Assembly: GCF_040907265.1 (NCBI RefSeq)
Contig: NZ_JBFOHP010000002.1
Span: 4,588,001 to 4,652,000 of the forward strand
Length of the DNA: 64,000 bases
Source of the DNA: Streptomyces sclerotialus
GTDB taxonomy: Bacteria; Actinomycetota; Actinomycetes; Streptomycetales; Streptomycetaceae
Reading direction: 5' to 3'
This document shows positions 41,462 to 50,132 of this stretch, piece after piece. A program made the position numbers and the translations under genes. Under the pieces are notes generated by a model. That model was given only the letters and a program-made list of their open reading frames with translations, did not search any database and was not told the DNA's origin. The number at the start of each line of letters is the position of its first letter. Positions within the stretch are counted from its first letter, which is position 1.

Positions 41462-42604
41462 TCAGATCACCCGGACGGACACCGGACGGTCGGCCCCCGT
41501 GCAGCGGGCCAGGTGGGCGGCCTCGGCCGCCAGGCCCTCGTCCGGCACGGGGCCGTGCTCCGCCGCGTGGTCCTTGAAGAGGCTGACCTCCACGGCCGTG
41601 TCGGTGAAGGCCCAGACGCCCGCGACCCGGCCGCCGTGCACGACGACGGGGGAGATCCACCCGGCCGTACGGCTGACCTCCTTACGGTGCTGCGCCGGGA
41701 CGAGCCGGTCATCGGCCGTGCCGGGCCCGAGGACGTACTGGTCGAAGCCGGCCAGCAGCCGCACCTCGCCGGAGGGCCGCACGGCCGCCAGCACGTCGGC
41801 GTCCTCGCTGCGTATGTACGCGCCGGGCACGCCGTCCACCTCGACCGGGGTGAGCGCGTCACCGAGCGCCGCGAACCAGCCGCGCAGGACGGCCTTGCGG
41901 GTCGCGCCGCGCAGCAGCCACGCGTCGAAGGCCGCGGGCGTCGCCGGGCCGTGCGCCCCCAGATACGCGGAGAGCACCGTGCCGGCCGCCTCCTCGGGGT
42001 CCGGCACTCCGGACCAGTCCGGCAGCCAGGAGTGCGGCGCCGTGAACGTGACGTGCCGCCCGCGGGGGAGGCCCTGGCAGAGCCGCCCGGTCCACGCCAG
42101 CGGCTTGAGCACCGCGCTCCAGCCCGAGGACAGCTGCTCGCCGAGCCCGGCCAAACCCTTGCGGGCGCAGACGGCCGCCACCAGCTCCTCGCGGGTCAGC
42201 TGCCGCCCGGCCAGCTCCTCGTCGACCGCCTCGCCCAGCGCCGCCAGCTGCCGCGGGCTCACCCCGAACGCCTTCTGCCAGGACGGCTTCTCCCATGTAC
42301 GGGCGGCGCCGAGCAGCGAGAGGTACGCGCCGAGCACCGGAGCGGGCAGCAGGTGCAGGGTCCCGCGCATGGCCCAGGTCCTGACCACCGAGCGGTCTGC
42401 CAGCGCGGCGTCCACGGAGCCGGCCACGGGATCGCGTCGGCGGGTGGCGACGGCCAGCTCGGCCGACGAGGCGACCTGCGCCTGCACCCCGGCCAGCCGC
42501 CCCGCCAGCTCCGCGACGGTCGCGTCACCGCGAGGGACGAGGCTCTGCTGCCGCAGCCGCCAGGCCAGCACCTGGCCGTGCGACACCTTCAAGGTCGAAT
42601 GCAT
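41462..42604 (-). CDS. Winged-helix DNA-binding protein, AlkZ-like family
   Basis: A 380-residue member of the HTH_42 family, which includes AlkZ/YcaQ DNA glycosylases that unhook cross-links. Seen motifs are LAGVQAQVASSAELAVATRRRDPV, VVRTWAMRGTLHLLP and, near the C-terminus, LLAGFDQYVLG and RKEVSRTAGWISPVVVHGGRVAGVW. AlkZ itself is the self-resistance glycosylase of azinomycin; whether this protein has activity is unknown. ATG 42604 follows GGGG; GTG 42622 is an alternative. Confidence 0.82.
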   Translation of the reverse strand: MHSTLKVSHGQVLAWRLRQQSLVPRGDATVAELAGRLAGVQAQVASSAELAVATRRRDPVAGSVDAALADRSVVRTWAMRGTLHLLPAPVLGAYLSLLGAARTWEKPSWQKAFGVSPRQLAALGEAVDEELAGRQLTREELVAAVCARKGLAGLGEQLSSGWSAVLKPLAWTGRLCQGLPRGRHVTFTAPHSWLPDWSGVPDPEEAAGTVLSAYLGAHGPATPAAFDAWLLRGATRKAVLRGWFAALGDALTPVEVDGVPGAYIRSEDADVLAAVRPSGEVRLLAGFDQYVLGPGTADDRLVPAQHRKEVSRTAGWISPVVVHGGRVAGVWAFTDTAVEVSLFKDHAAEHGPVPDEGLAAEAAHLARCTGADRPVSVRVI

Positions 42605-42678
42605 GGCCCCATTGGACCGCACGCCACTGACAGCCGCCCGGTGCGCAAGCCACGCCGGGGGCAGAGGTGTTCAGGCTG

Positions 42679-42888
42679 TTACTCCCGGCCGGCGTCGGCA
42701 GTCGCCCGGGGCCGTTCGGGGCTCTCGGCCACGGCCTCGGCCTTCATGGCCTTCGTCTCGGACTTCAGGATGCGCATCGACTTGCCGAGGCCGCGGGCCA
42801 TGTCGGGAAGCTTCTTGGAGCCGAAGAGCAGGACGAGGACCGCGAGGATCAGCACCAGGTGCCAGGGCTCGAGGGCATTGCGGAACAT
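42679..42888 (-). CDS. tatA: Twin-arginine translocase subunit TatA
   Basis: A 69-residue TatA/E protein. A short N-terminus with FRNALEPWHLVLILAVLVLLFG forms the single TM helix, then the FG-KKLPDMARGLGKSMRILKSE amphipathic helix and a charged tail. It oligomerises to form the Tat pore for folded proteins. It stands alone without tatBC, as second tatA genes often do in Streptomyces. Confidence 0.92.
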   Translation of the reverse strand: MFRNALEPWHLVLILAVLVLLFGSKKLPDMARGLGKSMRILKSETKAMKAEAVAESPERPRATADAGRE

Positions 42889-43058
42889 GAGGGCTCGCTC
42901 TCGTAGGGGTGCGTTCCCGTGGGGTGCGCAGCCGCGCGCCCGTACGCGCGGTACGGAATCGGTTGTTCCGCTCAGTATGCCCCGTACAGGGGTACGAAAG
43001 GGAAACCGGGGCCGAGAACCGCCTGAACGACGGCCCCGGCCCCGGTTGCGGCGTTCGC

Positions 43059-43364
43059 CTACCAGCTGGACTTCGTCACGCCCGGCAGATGGCCGGCGTG
43101 CGCCTGTCCGCGCAGGTTGACGCGGGACAGGCCGAAGGCGCGGAAGTAGCCGCGCGGGCGGCCGTCGACGCTGTCGCGGTTGCGGACGCGGGTGGCGCTG
43201 GCGTCGCGCGGCTGGCGGGCCAGTTCGCGCTGGGCGCTCAGGCGCTCCTCGTCCGGTGTCTTCGGGTCGCGGATGATCGCCTTCAGGGCGGCCCGGCGGG
43301 CCGCGTAGCGGGCGACGACGACGCGCCGCTTCTCGTTCTTCGCGATCTTGCTCTTCTTCGCCAT
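43059..43364 (-). CDS. rpsN: 30S ribosomal protein S14, zinc-free paralogue
   Basis: A 101-residue S14 with [24 protein letters not shown] and the C-terminal signature [18 protein letters not shown] then [11 protein letters not shown]. It contains no Cys, so it is the C-minus form that replaces the zinc-ribbon S14 when zinc is scarce. Its start is one base after the rpmB stop, so rpmB-rpsN is an operon running left from a shared Zur-like operator. Confidence 0.95.
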   Translation of the reverse strand: MAKKSKIAKNEKRRVVVARYAARRAALKAIIRDPKTPDEERLSAQRELARQPRDASATRVRNRDSVDGRPRGYFRAFGLSRVNLRGQAHAGHLPGVTKSSW

Positions 43365-43365
43365 G

Positions 43366-43602
43366 TCAGACGCGCTCCCCTCGGGCCCGGATCCGTGCGA
43401 CGGCGGCTTCGATGCCGATGGTGTCGACGGTCTTGATGGCCCTGGCACTCAGCCGCAGGCGTACGTAGCGGTTCTCGCTGGGCAGCCAGTAGCGCTTGCG
43501 CTGGATGTTCGGGTCGAAGCGGCGGGACGTACGCCGGTGCGAGTGGGAGATCGTGTTGCCGAAGGCCGGCGCGCGGCCGGTCAGCTGGCAGTGGGCGGAC
43601 AA
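43366..43602 (-). CDS. rpmB: 50S ribosomal protein L28, zinc-free paralogue
   Basis: A 78-residue L28 ([59 protein letters not shown]). Only one of the usual zinc-site Cys is kept, so this is the alternative form. I chose TTG 43602 because AGGAGG lies nine bases upstream and the protein then starts SAHCQLTG, as L28 should. It is divergent from rpmG. Confidence 0.95.
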   Translation of the reverse strand: MSAHCQLTGRAPAFGNTISHSHRRTSRRFDPNIQRKRYWLPSENRYVRLRLSARAIKTVDTIGIEAAVARIRARGERV

Positions 43603-43627
43603 GTGAGCTACCTCCTGCTGAGCGCTT

Positions 43628-43653
43628 AATGAAAATGACTGTCGTTTCTGTAT
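43628..43653. promoter_or_regulatory. Zur-like operator between rpmB and rpmG
   Basis: AATGAAAATGACTGTCGTTTCTGTA is an imperfect palindrome resembling the Streptomyces Zur box (TGAAAATG...CATTTTCA type). It lies in the 61-bp gap between the divergent zinc-free ribosomal genes, ending about 11 bases before the rpmG ATG. The family logic supports repression when zinc is plentiful. Confidence 0.7.
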
Positions 43654-43663
43654 AGTAGCTCGT

Positions 43664-43828
43664 ATGGCCCGCAACGAACTACGTCCCGTGATCAAGCTCC
43701 GGTCCACCGCCGGCACGGGCTACACGTACGTCACCCGCAAGAACCGCCGTAACAACCCCGACCGGCTGGTGCTGAAGAAGTACGACCCGGTCGCCGGCCG
43801 GCACGTCGACTTCCGAGAGGAGCGCTGA
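43664..43828 (+). CDS. rpmG: 50S ribosomal protein L33, zinc-free paralogue
   Basis: A 54-residue L33: [39 protein letters not shown] and HVDFREER. It has no Cys, so it is the zinc-independent form. It is first in a four-gene operon (rpmG, rpmE2, cobW-like, rpsR) under the Zur-like site. No clear ribosome site is seen before the ATG, so the transcript may be nearly leaderless. Confidence 0.95.
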   Translation: MARNELRPVIKLRSTAGTGYTYVTRKNRRNNPDRLVLKKYDPVAGRHVDFREER

Positions 43829-43836
43829 GCAGCGTC

Positions 43837-44127
43837 ATGAAGCCTGGAATCCACCCTGCGTACGGCCCCGTCGTCTTCCGCGACCGGGCCGCCGACTTCG
43901 CCTTCCTCACCCGGTCGACCGCCACCAGCGACAAGACGGTCGAGTGGGAGGACGGCAACACCTACCCGGTGATCGACGTGGAGATCTCGTCGGCGAGCCA
44001 CCCCTTCTACACGGGGACGGCGCGCGTACTGGACACCGCGGGCCGCGTCGAGCGCTTCGAGCGCCGGTACGGCAAGCGGACGCCCGGCGGCCGGCGCGCG
44101 GCCGACGGTGAGCGCGGGGACCGCTGA
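43837..44127 (+). CDS. rpmE2: 50S ribosomal protein L31 type B
   Basis: A 96-residue zinc-free L31 ([63 protein letters not shown]). The type A zinc-binding Cys are absent. Type B L31 displaces the zinc form under starvation and frees zinc. It starts 8 bp after rpmG, and its stop overlaps the ATG of the next gene by one base. Confidence 0.95.
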   Translation: MKPGIHPAYGPVVFRDRAADFAFLTRSTATSDKTVEWEDGNTYPVIDVEISSASHPFYTGTARVLDTAGRVERFERRYGKRTPGGRRAADGERGDR

Positions 44128-45281
44128 TGGACGGCGACCGGCTCTCCGTGGTGATCGTCGGCGGGCTGCACGCGGAAGCCCGCCGGGCCGCCGTCGAGCA
44201 GCTGCTGCGCAGCGTCCCCGGCAGCGTCGCGCTCCACCACGACCTCGCCACCGCCGCCGACGGCCGCGTGCAGCGCACCGTGCGGGACGCCACGGGCCTG
44301 CTGGACAGCGGTGAGGCGCCGCTGGTCAACGACTGCGCGTGCTGCGCGCTGCGCGAGGACCTGGTGCCCGAGCTGGAGCGGCTGGCGGACGGCCGGACCT
44401 GCCGGCTGGCCGTCGTGGAGCTGTGGGACTCCGTGGAGCCCAAGGCGATGGCCGAGGTCATCGACGCCTGCGGCGGCGAGTCGCTCGCGCTGACCGGCGT
44501 CATGACGGCCGTCGACCCGGCGCTGCTGCTGCCGTACCTCGGCTGCGGCGACGACCTCGCCGAGGCGGGCCTCGCGGCCGCCGCCTCCGACCAGCGGACC
44601 GTCGCGGACACCTGGGCGCGCCAGCTGGAGTACCCGCCGGTGCTCGTCGTCGCGCCCGGCGAGGAGCCGGGCGACGAGTCCGACCTCGCGCTGCTGAGGC
44701 AGCTGCACCCCACGGCGCAGCGCATCCCGGTGGAGTCGCCGGAGCTGGCGGCAGCCGCGACGGCGGGCTTCGACGTGGCGGCCGCCGCCGCGCGTCAGCA
44801 TCCGGCCTGTGCGCTGCTGCCGCAGAAGGCCGAGGAGGAGGACGTCTCGACGCTGGTGTGGCACCGTACGCGGCCGTTCCACCCGGGCCGGCTGCACGCC
44901 GCGCTGGAGGACCTGTGCTGTGCCGCCGCGCGCAGCCGGGGCCGCTTCTGGCTGGCCGACCGGCCGGACACGCTGCTGTCCTGGGACGCGGCGGGCGGCG
45001 CGCTCTGCGTGGAGAACACCGGGCCGTGGCTGGCCGCGCTGCCGGACGCCGCCTGGGAGATGGTGCCGCCGATGCGCCGGGCCGCGGCCGCGCTGGACTG
45101 GGACCCGGAGCACGGTGACCGGGCGCAGCACCTGGTGTTCACCTCTCCCGGCCTGGACCGGGAGGGCCTGACGGCGCTGCTGGACTCCTGCCTGCTCACC
45201 GATGAGGAGTACGCGCGGGGCCGCGACCACTGGCGGCGGCTGTCCACCGCGTTCGACGAACTCCTCGACCCGGTGCCGTAG
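44127..45281 (+). CDS. CobW/COG0523-like protein with degenerate P-loop
   Basis: A 384-residue protein of the COG0523 metallochaperone group. The metal motif CACC (Cys70, Cys72, Cys73) in [15 protein letters not shown] is intact, and the C-terminal CobW domain is seen in [23 protein letters not shown]. The expected Walker A (GxxGxGKT) near residue 12 reads [10 protein letters not shown] and lacks the Lys-Thr, so GTP hydrolysis is doubtful. Position between rpmE2 and rpsR implies a zinc-supply role under Zur control. It could be a GTPase-dead chaperone; I recall similar proteins in other Streptomyces Zur operons. Confidence 0.82.
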   Translation: MDGDRLSVVIVGGLHAEARRAAVEQLLRSVPGSVALHHDLATAADGRVQRTVRDATGLLDSGEAPLVNDCACCALREDLVPELERLADGRTCRLAVVELWDSVEPKAMAEVIDACGGESLALTGVMTAVDPALLLPYLGCGDDLAEAGLAAAASDQRTVADTWARQLEYPPVLVVAPGEEPGDESDLALLRQLHPTAQRIPVESPELAAAATAGFDVAAAAARQHPACALLPQKAEEEDVSTLVWHRTRPFHPGRLHAALEDLCCAAARSRGRFWLADRPDTLLSWDAAGGALCVENTGPWLAALPDAAWEMVPPMRRAAAALDWDPEHGDRAQHLVFTSPGLDREGLTALLDSCLLTDEEYARGRDHWRRLSTAFDELLDPVP

Positions 45282-45375
45282 GCCGCGTCCGCCAACCGCG
45301 ATACGAGTGTGTCGTGCAACTACATCAATTCTCGGTCGTCTTTTGACCGTACGACTGCGTAAGGAAATGTCTGCC

Positions 45376-45612
45376 ATGCCCCGTCGCCCCGACCCGCGCA
45401 AGAAGAGCGCGCCGCGCCCCAATCCGCTCGACGCGGCCGGGATCACGTACATCGACTACAAGGACACCGATCTGCTGCGGAAGTTCATCTCCGACCGCGG
45501 GAAGATCCGCAGCCGCCGCATCACCAGGGTTTCTGCGCAGCAGCAGCGGCAGATCGCCGCAGCGATCAAGAATGCCCGGGAGATGGCGCTGCTGCCGTAC
45601 GCATCCCGCTGA
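45376..45612 (+). CDS. rpsR: 30S ribosomal protein S18, second paralogue
   Basis: A 78-residue S18 with [50 protein letters not shown] and [12 protein letters not shown]. No Cys is present. ATG 45376 lies ten bases after AAGGA; the upstream in-frame ATG 45367 is too close to it. A 94-bp gap follows the CobW-like gene, so a separate promoter is possible. It completes the zinc-free ribosomal set. Confidence 0.95.
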   Translation: MPRRPDPRKKSAPRPNPLDAAGITYIDYKDTDLLRKFISDRGKIRSRRITRVSAQQQRQIAAAIKNAREMALLPYASR

Positions 45613-45710
45613 CCGTACTCCGCCGGGCATGGGAGAGGGGGCGGCGGGGAAGGCGCCCGGCTGACGCGGACCTGTCGGGCGAGCTGTGACGGACCGGCCA
45701 CGGGCTGTCG

Positions 45711-45720
45711 TGCACGTGCA
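45711..45720. promoter_or_regulatory. Palindrome TGCACGTGCA (site 1)
   Basis: A perfect 10-bp palindrome upstream of the DUF397 gene. Identical sites lie at 46097-46106 and 46806-46815, all in gaps of the DUF397/ATPase/XRE locus. Confidence 0.55.
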
Positions 45721-45794
45721 TCTGCGCGAGCATTGGCATATGAACAGAGTTATGATCCCGGGCAGTTGACGCCATTCCTCACCGGGAGAGACCA

Positions 45795-46034
45795 GTGCCC
45801 CACGCGTACAACGGCATGGCCGCATCGGATCTCGACGGAGTGGTGTGGCAGAAGAGCCGGCACAGCAACTCCAACGGCACGTGCGTGGAGTTCGCGAAGC
45901 TGCCCGGCGGTGACGTGGCGGTGCGCAATTCCCGCTTCCCCGGCGGTCCGGCGCTCGTCTACACGCCCGCCGAGATCGAGGCGATGCTGCTCGGCATCAA
46001 GGACGGGGAGTTCGACCACCTGATACGGGAGTGA
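45795..46034 (+). CDS. DUF397 protein
   Basis: A 79-residue DUF397 protein: VVWQKSRHSNSNGTCVEFAKLPGGDVAVRNSRFPGGPALVYTPAEIEAML in segments. These small proteins are nearly always beside an XRE regulator and an anti-sigma-like ATPase in Streptomyces (WhiJ/AbaA-type systems) and may modulate the regulator. The GTG start has GGGAGAG upstream. It faces the ATPase gene convergently. Confidence 0.92.
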   Translation: MPHAYNGMAASDLDGVVWQKSRHSNSNGTCVEFAKLPGGDVAVRNSRFPGGPALVYTPAEIEAMLLGIKDGEFDHLIRE

Positions 46035-46080
46035 GCTCTCCGGGTGCGGGGGTGAGCTACCCGGAAGTCGGGGCCTCTCC

Positions 46081-46132
46081 GCATACATGCGGCACATGCA
46101 CGTGCACGCGCTGCATGTATGCGAGGGTCAGC
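46081..46132. promoter_or_regulatory. Inverted repeat containing TGCACGTGCA (site 2)
   Basis: GCATACATGC (46081-46090) and its exact complement GCATGTATGC (46123-46132) enclose the palindrome TGCACGTGCA (46097-46106). It lies between two convergent stops, so it may serve as a terminator, but the embedded palindrome matches two promoter-side sites. Confidence 0.55.
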
Positions 46133-46676
46133 TCGCCTGGGAAGCCGGGGCCGTCGCCTGGGCCGGGATCTGGGGGAGGTGGAAGAGGGCCCAGACGACC
46201 TTGCCGTGCGCGGCGTCCTCCAGGCGGTGCCAGCCCCAGCTGTCGCTGAAGGAGTCCACGAGGTAGAGCCCGCGTCCGGATTCGGCGGAGAAGTCGGCTT
46301 CACCCTCGACCGGTGAGGCGTCGCTGCAGTCCCGTACCGCGCAGACCAGCCGGCCCGCCCAGCGGATCAGGTGCAGCTTCGGGGGAGTCTCGTCGGCGGC
46401 CCCGTACGCGGTGCCGTCCGTGCGGTCGCCCCGCTCCGGCGGTGTCGCGTGCCGCAGGGCGTTGGTGACCAGCTCGGAAACGACGAGCGCGACGCTGTCG
46501 AACAGCTCGTCCATGTTCCAGTGCTGCAGCGTCTCGCGGGTGAACTGGCGGGCGCCACGTACCGATTCGTACTGCGGCCGCAGGGTCCAGGTGACGGAGC
46601 CCGATATGGCTGCGGGGTCGACTGGCGGAAGCCCCTGCCATAACGGCGCGAGCATGGTCGAAACCTTGGTCCCCAT
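46128..46676 (-). CDS. Anti-sigma-factor-like ATP-binding protein (HATPase_c_2)
   Basis: A 182-residue RsbW/SpoIIAB-type ATPase. After a ~40-residue leader, VRGARQFTRETLQHW is followed by the N-box VALVVSELVTNALRHA and the G-box SGRGLYLVDSFSDSWGW. It lacks a sensor, so it is a switch kinase or simple ATP-binding partner. I chose ATG 46676 over GTG 46685 because AGGAG lies eight bases upstream. It partners with the DUF397 and XRE genes. Confidence 0.85.
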   Translation of the reverse strand: MGTKVSTMLAPLWQGLPPVDPAAISGSVTWTLRPQYESVRGARQFTRETLQHWNMDELFDSVALVVSELVTNALRHATPPERGDRTDGTAYGAADETPPKLHLIRWAGRLVCAVRDCSDASPVEGEADFSAESGRGLYLVDSFSDSWGWHRLEDAAHGKVVWALFHLPQIPAQATAPASQAS

Positions 46677-47000
46677 GCGAGGCACTCCTGGCGTTCGCGG
46701 ACGTCACGATCCAGACGGGTGTGCCCAGATCTCGCGGGTCTTTCACGAGCGTGCATGTGTGCGAGCTCCATGGTTCCGAATGCGTACGGCAGATGCAAGG
46801 GCAGATGCACGTGCAGACGTCCACTTTGTGTACGGCCGTAGGTATTGAGGCGTAATTCTTCCTACGCCCTCTTGTCCAGCTCTTTACCGGCAGTGCGAGA
46901 AGGGGCTCATATCCGTAACCGGTTGAGCACGCAACGGAGCCCAGACGTGGCAGACTGCCGCTCACTGTTGGACGGGGTGGGTCACGGGAGGGTCTGAGTT
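46677..47000. promoter_or_regulatory. Divergent control region with palindrome site 3
   Basis: A 324-base gap between the ATPase and the XRE gene. It contains TGCACGTGCA at 46806-46815 and several related half-sites (GTGCATGTGTGCG at ~46751, GCAGATGCA at ~46789 and again at ~46801). These fit an operator array for the XRE regulator. Confidence 0.5.
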
Positions 47001-47864
47001 GTGACCGCAAGTGAGTCGAGCGGATCTGTGGTGCGGCGCATCCTGCTGGGGTCGCAGCTGCGGAGGCTGCGAGAGTCCCGCGGGATAACACGTGAGGCGG
47101 CCGGCTACTCGATCCGCGCTTCGGAATCGAAGATCAGCCGTATGGAGCTGGGGCGGGTGAGCTTCAAGGCGCGGGATGTGGCGGACCTGCTCACCCTTTA
47201 CGGCGTGGCCGACGAGGCCGAGCGTGACTCCCTCCTCGGACTGGCCCGTGAGGCCAACGTGGCGGGGTGGTGGCACAGTTACGGCGATGTGCTTCCCGGC
47301 TGGTTCCAGACATATGTGGGGCTGGAAGGAGCCGCTTCCCTCATCCGCACGTACGAGGTGCAGTTCGTGCACGGGCTCCTGCAGACGGAGGGGTACGCGC
47401 ACGCCGTCGTCAGCCGCGGCATGCCGGAGGCCGCCGCGTCCGAGATCGACCGCCGCGTCGCGCTGCGCCAGGAGCGCCAGAAGCTCCTCATAGCCGAGCG
47501 GGCCCCGCAGTTCGACTGCGTACTGGACGAGGCGGCGCTGCGCCGCCCGTACGGCGACCGCACCGTCATGCGCGGCCAGCTCCAGCACCTGATCGACATC
47601 TCCGAGCGCCCGAACGTCCGGCTGCAGGTCGTGCCGTTCAACTTCGGCGGGCACGCGGGCGAGAGCGGTGCGTTCACGATGCTGCGCTTCCCCGAGTCCG
47701 ACCTCTCCGACGTGGTCTATCTGGAGCAGCTCACCAGCGCGCTGTATCTGGACAAGGCGGAGGAGGTCGGGCAGTACGAGCGGGTGATGTCCAGCCTCCA
47801 GGAGGAAAGCCTCGATCCGTCCCGTACCCGGGATCTTCTCCGTGGTCTGCTCCAACTGACGTGA
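47001..47864 (+). CDS. XRE-family regulator with DUF5753
   Basis: A 287-residue regulator. The helix-turn-helix (LGSQLRRLRESRGITREAAGYSIRASESKISRMELG) occupies ~15-55, and the DUF5753 effector domain (WFQTYVGLEGAASLIRTYEVQFVHGLLQTEGYA, VPFNFGGHAGESGAFTMLRF, DVVYLEQLTSALYLD) fills the rest. This pair with DUF397 is a common Streptomyces developmental/antibiotic control module. The GTG start is near GGAGGG. It probably binds the TGCACGTGCA sites nearby (inference). Confidence 0.9.
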   Translation: MTASESSGSVVRRILLGSQLRRLRESRGITREAAGYSIRASESKISRMELGRVSFKARDVADLLTLYGVADEAERDSLLGLAREANVAGWWHSYGDVLPGWFQTYVGLEGAASLIRTYEVQFVHGLLQTEGYAHAVVSRGMPEAAASEIDRRVALRQERQKLLIAERAPQFDCVLDEAALRRPYGDRTVMRGQLQHLIDISERPNVRLQVVPFNFGGHAGESGAFTMLRFPESDLSDVVYLEQLTSALYLDKAEEVGQYERVMSSLQEESLDPSRTRDLLRGLLQLT

Positions 47865-47926
47865 CCGGCCAGTAGAATGACGCCGGATCAGCCACCCCAC
47901 AGGCGCCGCACAGAGTAGGAACGACC

Positions 47927-49384
47927 ATGTCCTTCTTCTCCGACCTGGCCTTCCAGTACATCGACGGTGAGTGGCGGGTCGGCAGCGGCTCGTGGGACAT
48001 CATCGATTTCAACCCGTACGACCAGGAGAAACTCGCTTCGGTCACCGTCGCGGGCGTGGACCAGGTCGACGAGGCCTACCGGGCGGCCGAACGCGCACAG
48101 CGCGAGTGGGCGCGGACCAATCCGTACAGCCGCCGGCTGATATTCGAGAACGCGCTGCGCATCATCCAGGAGCGCGAGGAAGAGATCATCGAGGCGATCG
48201 TCGTCGAGCTCGGCGGTACGCGCATCAAGGCCGCCTACGAGGTACGCACGGCGCAGGAGTTCCTCCGGGAGGCGGTGCAGCTCGCGCTCCGCCCCGAGGG
48301 CCGCATCGTCCCGTCCCCGGTGGACGGCAAGGAGAACCGCGTCTACCGCCTCCCCGTCGGGGTCATCGGCGTGATCAGCCCCTACAACTTCCCGTTCCTG
48401 GTGACCCTGAAGTCGGTCGCGCCCGCGCTGGCGCTGGGCAACGCCGTCGTCGTCAAGCCCAACCAGAACACCCCCGTCGTCGGCGGCGGCCTGATCGCCA
48501 AGATCTTCGAGGACGCCGGCCTGCCGGCCGGTCTGCTGAACGTCCTGATCACCGACATCGCCGAGATCGGTGACGCGCTGATCGAGCACCCGGTGCCGCG
48601 CGTCATCTCCTTCACGGGCTCGGACAAGGTCGGGCGCCATGTCGCCGCGGTCACCGCCGGCCACTTCAAGCGTGCCGTCCTCGAACTGAGCGGCAACAGC
48701 GCGCTGATCGTCCTGGACGACGCGGACATCGACTACGCCGTGGACGCCGCGGTCTTCAGCCGCTTCGTGTACCAGGGCCAGGTCTGTATGGCGGCCAACC
48801 GCGTCCTGGTGGACCGCAAGGTCGAGCAGGAGTTCACCGAGAAGTTCGTGGCCAAGGTGAAGAAGCTGCGGACCGGTGACCCGCGTGACCCGGACACCCA
48901 CATCGGGCCGCTCATCAACAGCTTCCAGGCCGAGGCGCTGACCGCGCTGGTGGAGCGCGCGGTCGCCGAGGGCGCCACGCCCCTCGTGCGCGGCCGTACG
49001 CAGGGCAATCTGGTCGAGCCGACGGTACTGACCGGCCTGCCCGCCGACTCCCCGCTCCACTCCCAGGAGATCTTCGGGCCGGTGGTGCTGCTCGGCTCCT
49101 TCGACGGCGAGGACGAGGCGGTACGGCTGGCCAACGACTCCCCGTACGGCCTGAGCGGCGCGGTGCACACGGGCAACGTGGAGCGCGGCGCGCGGGTGGC
49201 GCGGGAGATCGAGACCGGCATGATCCACATCAATGACAGCACGGTCCACGACGAGCCCCTGGTGGCCTTCGGCGGCGAGAAGGCGTCCGGTGTCGGACGG
49301 CTGAACGGCGACTCGACGGTGGAGGCGTTCACGACGCAGAAGTGGGTGTCGATCCAGCACGAGCGGACGCTGTTCCCCTTCTGA
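47927..49384 (+). CDS. NAD(P)-dependent aldehyde dehydrogenase
   Basis: A 485-residue ALDH. The catalytic Cys287 is in YQGQVCMAANR, and the general-base Glu region is AVLELSGNSALIVLDDADI. The cofactor motif is VISFTGSDKVGRHV, and NFPFLVTLKSVAPALALGNAVVVKPNQNTP is typical of benzaldehyde/vanillin dehydrogenase-like members. The C-terminal FGGEKASGVGRLNG is conserved. It oxidises an aldehyde to the acid, probably aromatic. It is monocistronic, 62 bp after the XRE gene. Confidence 0.9.
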   Translation: MSFFSDLAFQYIDGEWRVGSGSWDIIDFNPYDQEKLASVTVAGVDQVDEAYRAAERAQREWARTNPYSRRLIFENALRIIQEREEEIIEAIVVELGGTRIKAAYEVRTAQEFLREAVQLALRPEGRIVPSPVDGKENRVYRLPVGVIGVISPYNFPFLVTLKSVAPALALGNAVVVKPNQNTPVVGGGLIAKIFEDAGLPAGLLNVLITDIAEIGDALIEHPVPRVISFTGSDKVGRHVAAVTAGHFKRAVLELSGNSALIVLDDADIDYAVDAAVFSRFVYQGQVCMAANRVLVDRKVEQEFTEKFVAKVKKLRTGDPRDPDTHIGPLINSFQAEALTALVERAVAEGATPLVRGRTQGNLVEPTVLTGLPADSPLHSQEIFGPVVLLGSFDGEDEAVRLANDSPYGLSGAVHTGNVERGARVAREIETGMIHINDSTVHDEPLVAFGGEKASGVGRLNGDSTVEAFTTQKWVSIQHERTLFPF

Positions 49385-49502
49385 CATCCGGTGGATCCGG
49401 CCGGCTGTCCCTTGCGGACCGAACCTGACCGCAAGGGGTCGTAGCTTCAGTGGTGCCGGAGGATTCCTCCCCGGCGACCCGTAGCGACGAAAGGCGGCTG
49501 CC

Positions 49503-50084
49503 ATGCCGACGCACGTACCTGCCGAGCCCCACGGTGACGAGCGCACCGCGCTCCTGCGGTTCCTGGAGGCCCAGCGCGGCGGGCTCCGCCGCGCGCTGCT
49601 CGGGCTGACCGACGAGGCGGCCGCGAGCCGCCCCAGCGCCAGCGAGCTGTCCCTCTCCGGGCTGCTCAAGCACGTCGCGGAGACCGAGCTGAACTGGCTG
49701 GACCTGGCCCAGCAGCGGCCGTCCACCATCGAGCGGGACCAGAGCAACTGGCACCTCGGCTTCCGGCTGGCGGAGGACGAGACGGTCGCCGGCATGCTCG
49801 CCTTCTACGAGCGGGTGGCACAGGAGACCGAGGAGTTCATCCGCTCCGTGCCGAGCCTGGACGACACCTTCCCGCTGCCCGAGGCGCCCTGGTTCCCGCC
49901 GGAGGCCCGGCAGTCCATGCGCTGGCTGGTGCTGCACCTCATTGAGGAGACCGCCCGGCACGCGGGCCACGCCGACATCATCCGGGAGTCCCTGGACGGC
50001 AGGACCGCCTTCGGCCTGGTGGACGAGGAGCGGGCGCTGCGCGAGAAGGAGGGGCAGCAGGGGGCGGCCGCCGCCGGGCAGTAG
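49503..50084 (+). CDS. DinB/DUF664 family protein
   Basis: A 193-residue four-helix-bundle protein. LRFLEAQRGGLRRALLGLTDEAAASRPSASELSLSGLLKHVAETELNWL has the His of the metal site, and LVLHLIEETARHAGHADIIRESLDG provides the other two His. Actinobacterial members are mycothiol-dependent transferases. The ATG is preceded by AAAGG. It is followed 48 bp later by a PadR regulator, which may control it. Confidence 0.87.
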   Translation: MPTHVPAEPHGDERTALLRFLEAQRGGLRRALLGLTDEAAASRPSASELSLSGLLKHVAETELNWLDLAQQRPSTIERDQSNWHLGFRLAEDETVAGMLAFYERVAQETEEFIRSVPSLDDTFPLPEAPWFPPEARQSMRWLVLHLIEETARHAGHADIIRESLDGRTAFGLVDEERALREKEGQQGAAAAGQ

Positions 50085-50132
50085 CGTGCTCACCGGAGAG
50101 GTCACGTCCGGGGACGAGGAGAGCGCGGAGCG

